DNA of 29,549 nucleotides, from positions 219,026,677 through 219,056,225 of the forward strand of contig JBOZIK010000001.1 of assembly GCA_051453625.1 (NCBI GenBank). Direction: 5' to 3'. Position 1 is the first letter of the stretch. Each line of letters opens with the position of its first letter. The notes under the pieces were generated by a model. That model ran no database searches. It was not told the origin of the DNA and worked only from the letters and a program-made list of their open reading frames with translations. The stretch is from Welwitschia mirabilis. Taxonomy: Eukaryota; Gnetophyta; Gnetopsida; Welwitschiales. This document shows positions 28,155 through 29,549 of this stretch, in pieces. A program made the translations under genes and the position numbers.

Positions 28155-29230
28155 TTAACCAGTAGAAGAACGTCTACTATCTGAGTCTGCTGCAAAATTT
28201 CCATTCACAAATCCTTGAATGAATAACTCACCATTCCCAAAGCATAAGCAGCCCTTTTGTGTTGCCTTCAAATATATGAGAATCCACTTAACAACAAGCC
28301 AATGATTCCAACCATAGTTTGTCATAAGTTTGCTGACCACTCCTACAACATAAGCAATATCAGGATGAGTACATACCATTGCATACATGAGATATCCCAC
28401 TGCAGAGGTGTAGGGAACCTTTTCAATTTTGGCAAATTCTTCATTTGAATGTGGGCAATCCTTTTTTGACAACTTAAAATCTGATGCCAATGGTGTGCTT
28501 ATTGTTTATTGCATCTGGCATGCCAAAACACTGAGGACTTTTGCCCATATAACCACTCTTGTTGAGCCGCATCTTCCTCTGGTTTCTATCTTTAATTCTT
28601 CTCATCCCCAGAATTTTATTAGCCTGCCCAAGATCTTTCATCTCAAATTGCTTATTCATTCCTATTTTTAAACATTTAATTTCAGCTACATCATTCCCTA
28701 CAACCAACATGTCATCTAAATACAAAAGCAGAATGACAGATTTACCTGTAACACTTCTAGAGAAGTGAACACATTGGTCAAACTGACTCATCTGGTAAGA
28801 CTATTGCTTCATAAATGTATCGGACCTTTTATACTACTGTCTAGGAGCTTGTTTCAAGCCATACAAGCTCTTTCGTAGCCTGCAAACTAGATTAGAACTT
28901 TGCTGGTTTGAATACCCCTTTGGCTGATGCAAATAAATCTCTTCGTCAAGGTCCCCATTCAGAAATGCTGTCTTAACATCAAATTGTTCTAGCTCTAAAT
29001 CCAAGCAAGCAACCAAAGAAAGAACTATCCTAATTGATGAATGCTTTACAGCAGGAGAAAGATTGCTATAAATCAGTTCCTAGCTTTTGGGCATAACCTT
29101 TTATTACCAACCTGGCCTTCTAGCGCTTCTTCCCATCAGCCTCATATTTTATTTGAAAGAACTGCCTACTATGTAGAGCTTTCCATCCCTTGGGCAACGT
29201 AACCAACTCCCAAGTTTTATTGTCTTGCAA
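28155..29230 (-). pseudogene. Copia reverse transcriptase (RVT_2)
   Basis: The N-terminal part reads LPKGWKALHSRQFFQIKYEA and then KARLVIKG (about 29190-29080). It is followed by FDVKTAFLNGDLDEEIYL (about 28990-28935, motif A with catalytic Asp), KSLYGLKQAPRQ at 28870-28834, and LLLYLDDMLVVGND at about 28735-28690 (motif C, with YLDD in place of the usual YVDD, both Asp kept). Then come FEMKDLG, KILGM and YTSAVGYLMYAMVCTHPDIA (about 28410-28350), and the domain end WILIYLKATQKG. Frameshifts or stops occur near 29040, 28830 and 28480, so the gene is broken, but both catalytic motifs survive. This enzyme would copy element RNA in virus-like particles. Confidence 0.9.
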
Positions 29231-29549
29231 AGATTTTCATTCCTCCTCCATAGCTACCTTCTGCTTGGTAGCAGCAACACAAGATAAAGCCTCTTTTACT
29301 GTTTTAGACTCTCCACAATCAGTATAATGAACACAATGCAACGATGGGAAATACATGTCTAGTGGATGTGTAGCTCTAATTGAACACCTCACCCCATGTG
29401 ATGCGAGAAGAGGTGATTCATCCTCTTTAAGGGAGTTTCATCATTTTCAGCTTGCTGATTTTCACCTTCTAAAACATTTTCTTCATGTGTTTTTGAAACA
29501 CAGATCAACGCTAGAGGGGATTGAATAGGTTGTAACAAAATAAAATGTA
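29231..29549 (-). pseudogene. Copia pol spacer between integrase and RT
   Basis: The minus strand reads a low-complexity acidic stretch (SQQAENDETPLKEDESPLL) and then SIRATHPLDMYFPSLHCVHY. It continues to AATKQKVAMEEE, a stop, KSLQDNKTWELVTLPKG. This is the usual copia segment: variable spacer, R-x-x-x-P-x-x-Y, then A-M-x-x-E-x-x-S-L-x-x-N-x-T-W-x-L-V-x-L-P entering RT. The element continues past the window edge. Confidence 0.65.

Larger units (their letters stand above)
26239..29549 (-). mobile_element. Ty1/copia LTR retrotransposon remnant, cut by the right window edge
   Basis: From right to left on the minus strand: integrase-RT spacer (about 29549-29230), reverse transcriptase (about 29230-28155), RNase H copy 1 (28154-27958), N gap, a second copy of the RT end with RNase H (27298-26689), polypurine tract (26603-26620) and 3' LTR (26239-26602). 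The domain order RT then RNase H at the 3' end is diagnostic of Ty1/copia. Gag, protease, integrase and the 5' LTR would lie right of the window. Stops and frameshifts occur but long open stretches remain, so this copy looks younger than the LINEs. Confidence 0.88.

Noticed and set aside
1-29549. CRISPR arrays, bacterial operons or integrative elements
   Set aside because: No regularly spaced repeats of that type, no bacterial gene organisation; introns and plant retroelements show nuclear plant DNA.

Overview
The window is AT-rich nuclear DNA of a land plant. Long introns, old and heavily decayed LINE, Ty3/gypsy and Ty1/copia copies, and sparse genes suggest a large, repeat-rich genome. A gymnosperm is a reasonable guess but is not proven. 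Five runs of N interrupt it: 4656-4755, 7005-7993, 11927-12761, 13248-13347 and 27299-27957. The only convincing host gene is a four-exon gene for a Yae1-type protein on the + strand at 17530-24403. Its deca-GX3 helix is unmistakable and its second intron is about 6 kb. Yeast Yae1 works with Lto1 as an adaptor bringing the ABC protein Rli1/ABCE1 to cytosolic Fe-S cluster assembly; the plant role is inferred by homology.

Layout. 1-3439: minus-strand Ty3/gypsy remnant with protease start, gag, a tRNA-Asp-type primer binding site and an LTR. 3440-5760: sparse DNA with an (AC)n tract at a gap and a promoter-like stretch. 5760-6715 and 14198-16260: two halves of one old minus-strand LINE (LINE-B). 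6716-14197: a second, plus-strand LINE (LINE-A) inserted into LINE-B. A 16-bp imperfect target-site duplication (6700-6715 and 14198-14213) marks the event, and LINE-B resumes its homology across it. 16550-16615: a tRNA-like SINE trace. 17098-24403: the YAE1 gene, whose large intron holds a further LINE scrap, a foldback, a GC-rich island between two CTCA/CTCG arrays and an 86-bp tandem duplication. 26239-29549: minus-strand Ty1/copia remnant with LTR, polypurine tract, a partly duplicated RT/RNase H region and the RT core.

Most notable: LINE-A has the usual DUF4283-type ORF1, zinc knuckle, endonuclease, reverse transcriptase and C-terminal zinc finger. Between these and its poly(A) tail it also has an unrecognised domain, a Ser/Thr/Pro-rich linker and a J-domain with an intact HPD motif. 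The duplication places this J-domain inside the mobile element, although an 835-bp N run separates it from the RT. A LINE carrying a J-domain co-chaperone module is, as far as I know, not a described arrangement. This copy is dead: its RT active site reads YVNN, and invariant Trp codons have become stops, as expected from cytosine deamination.
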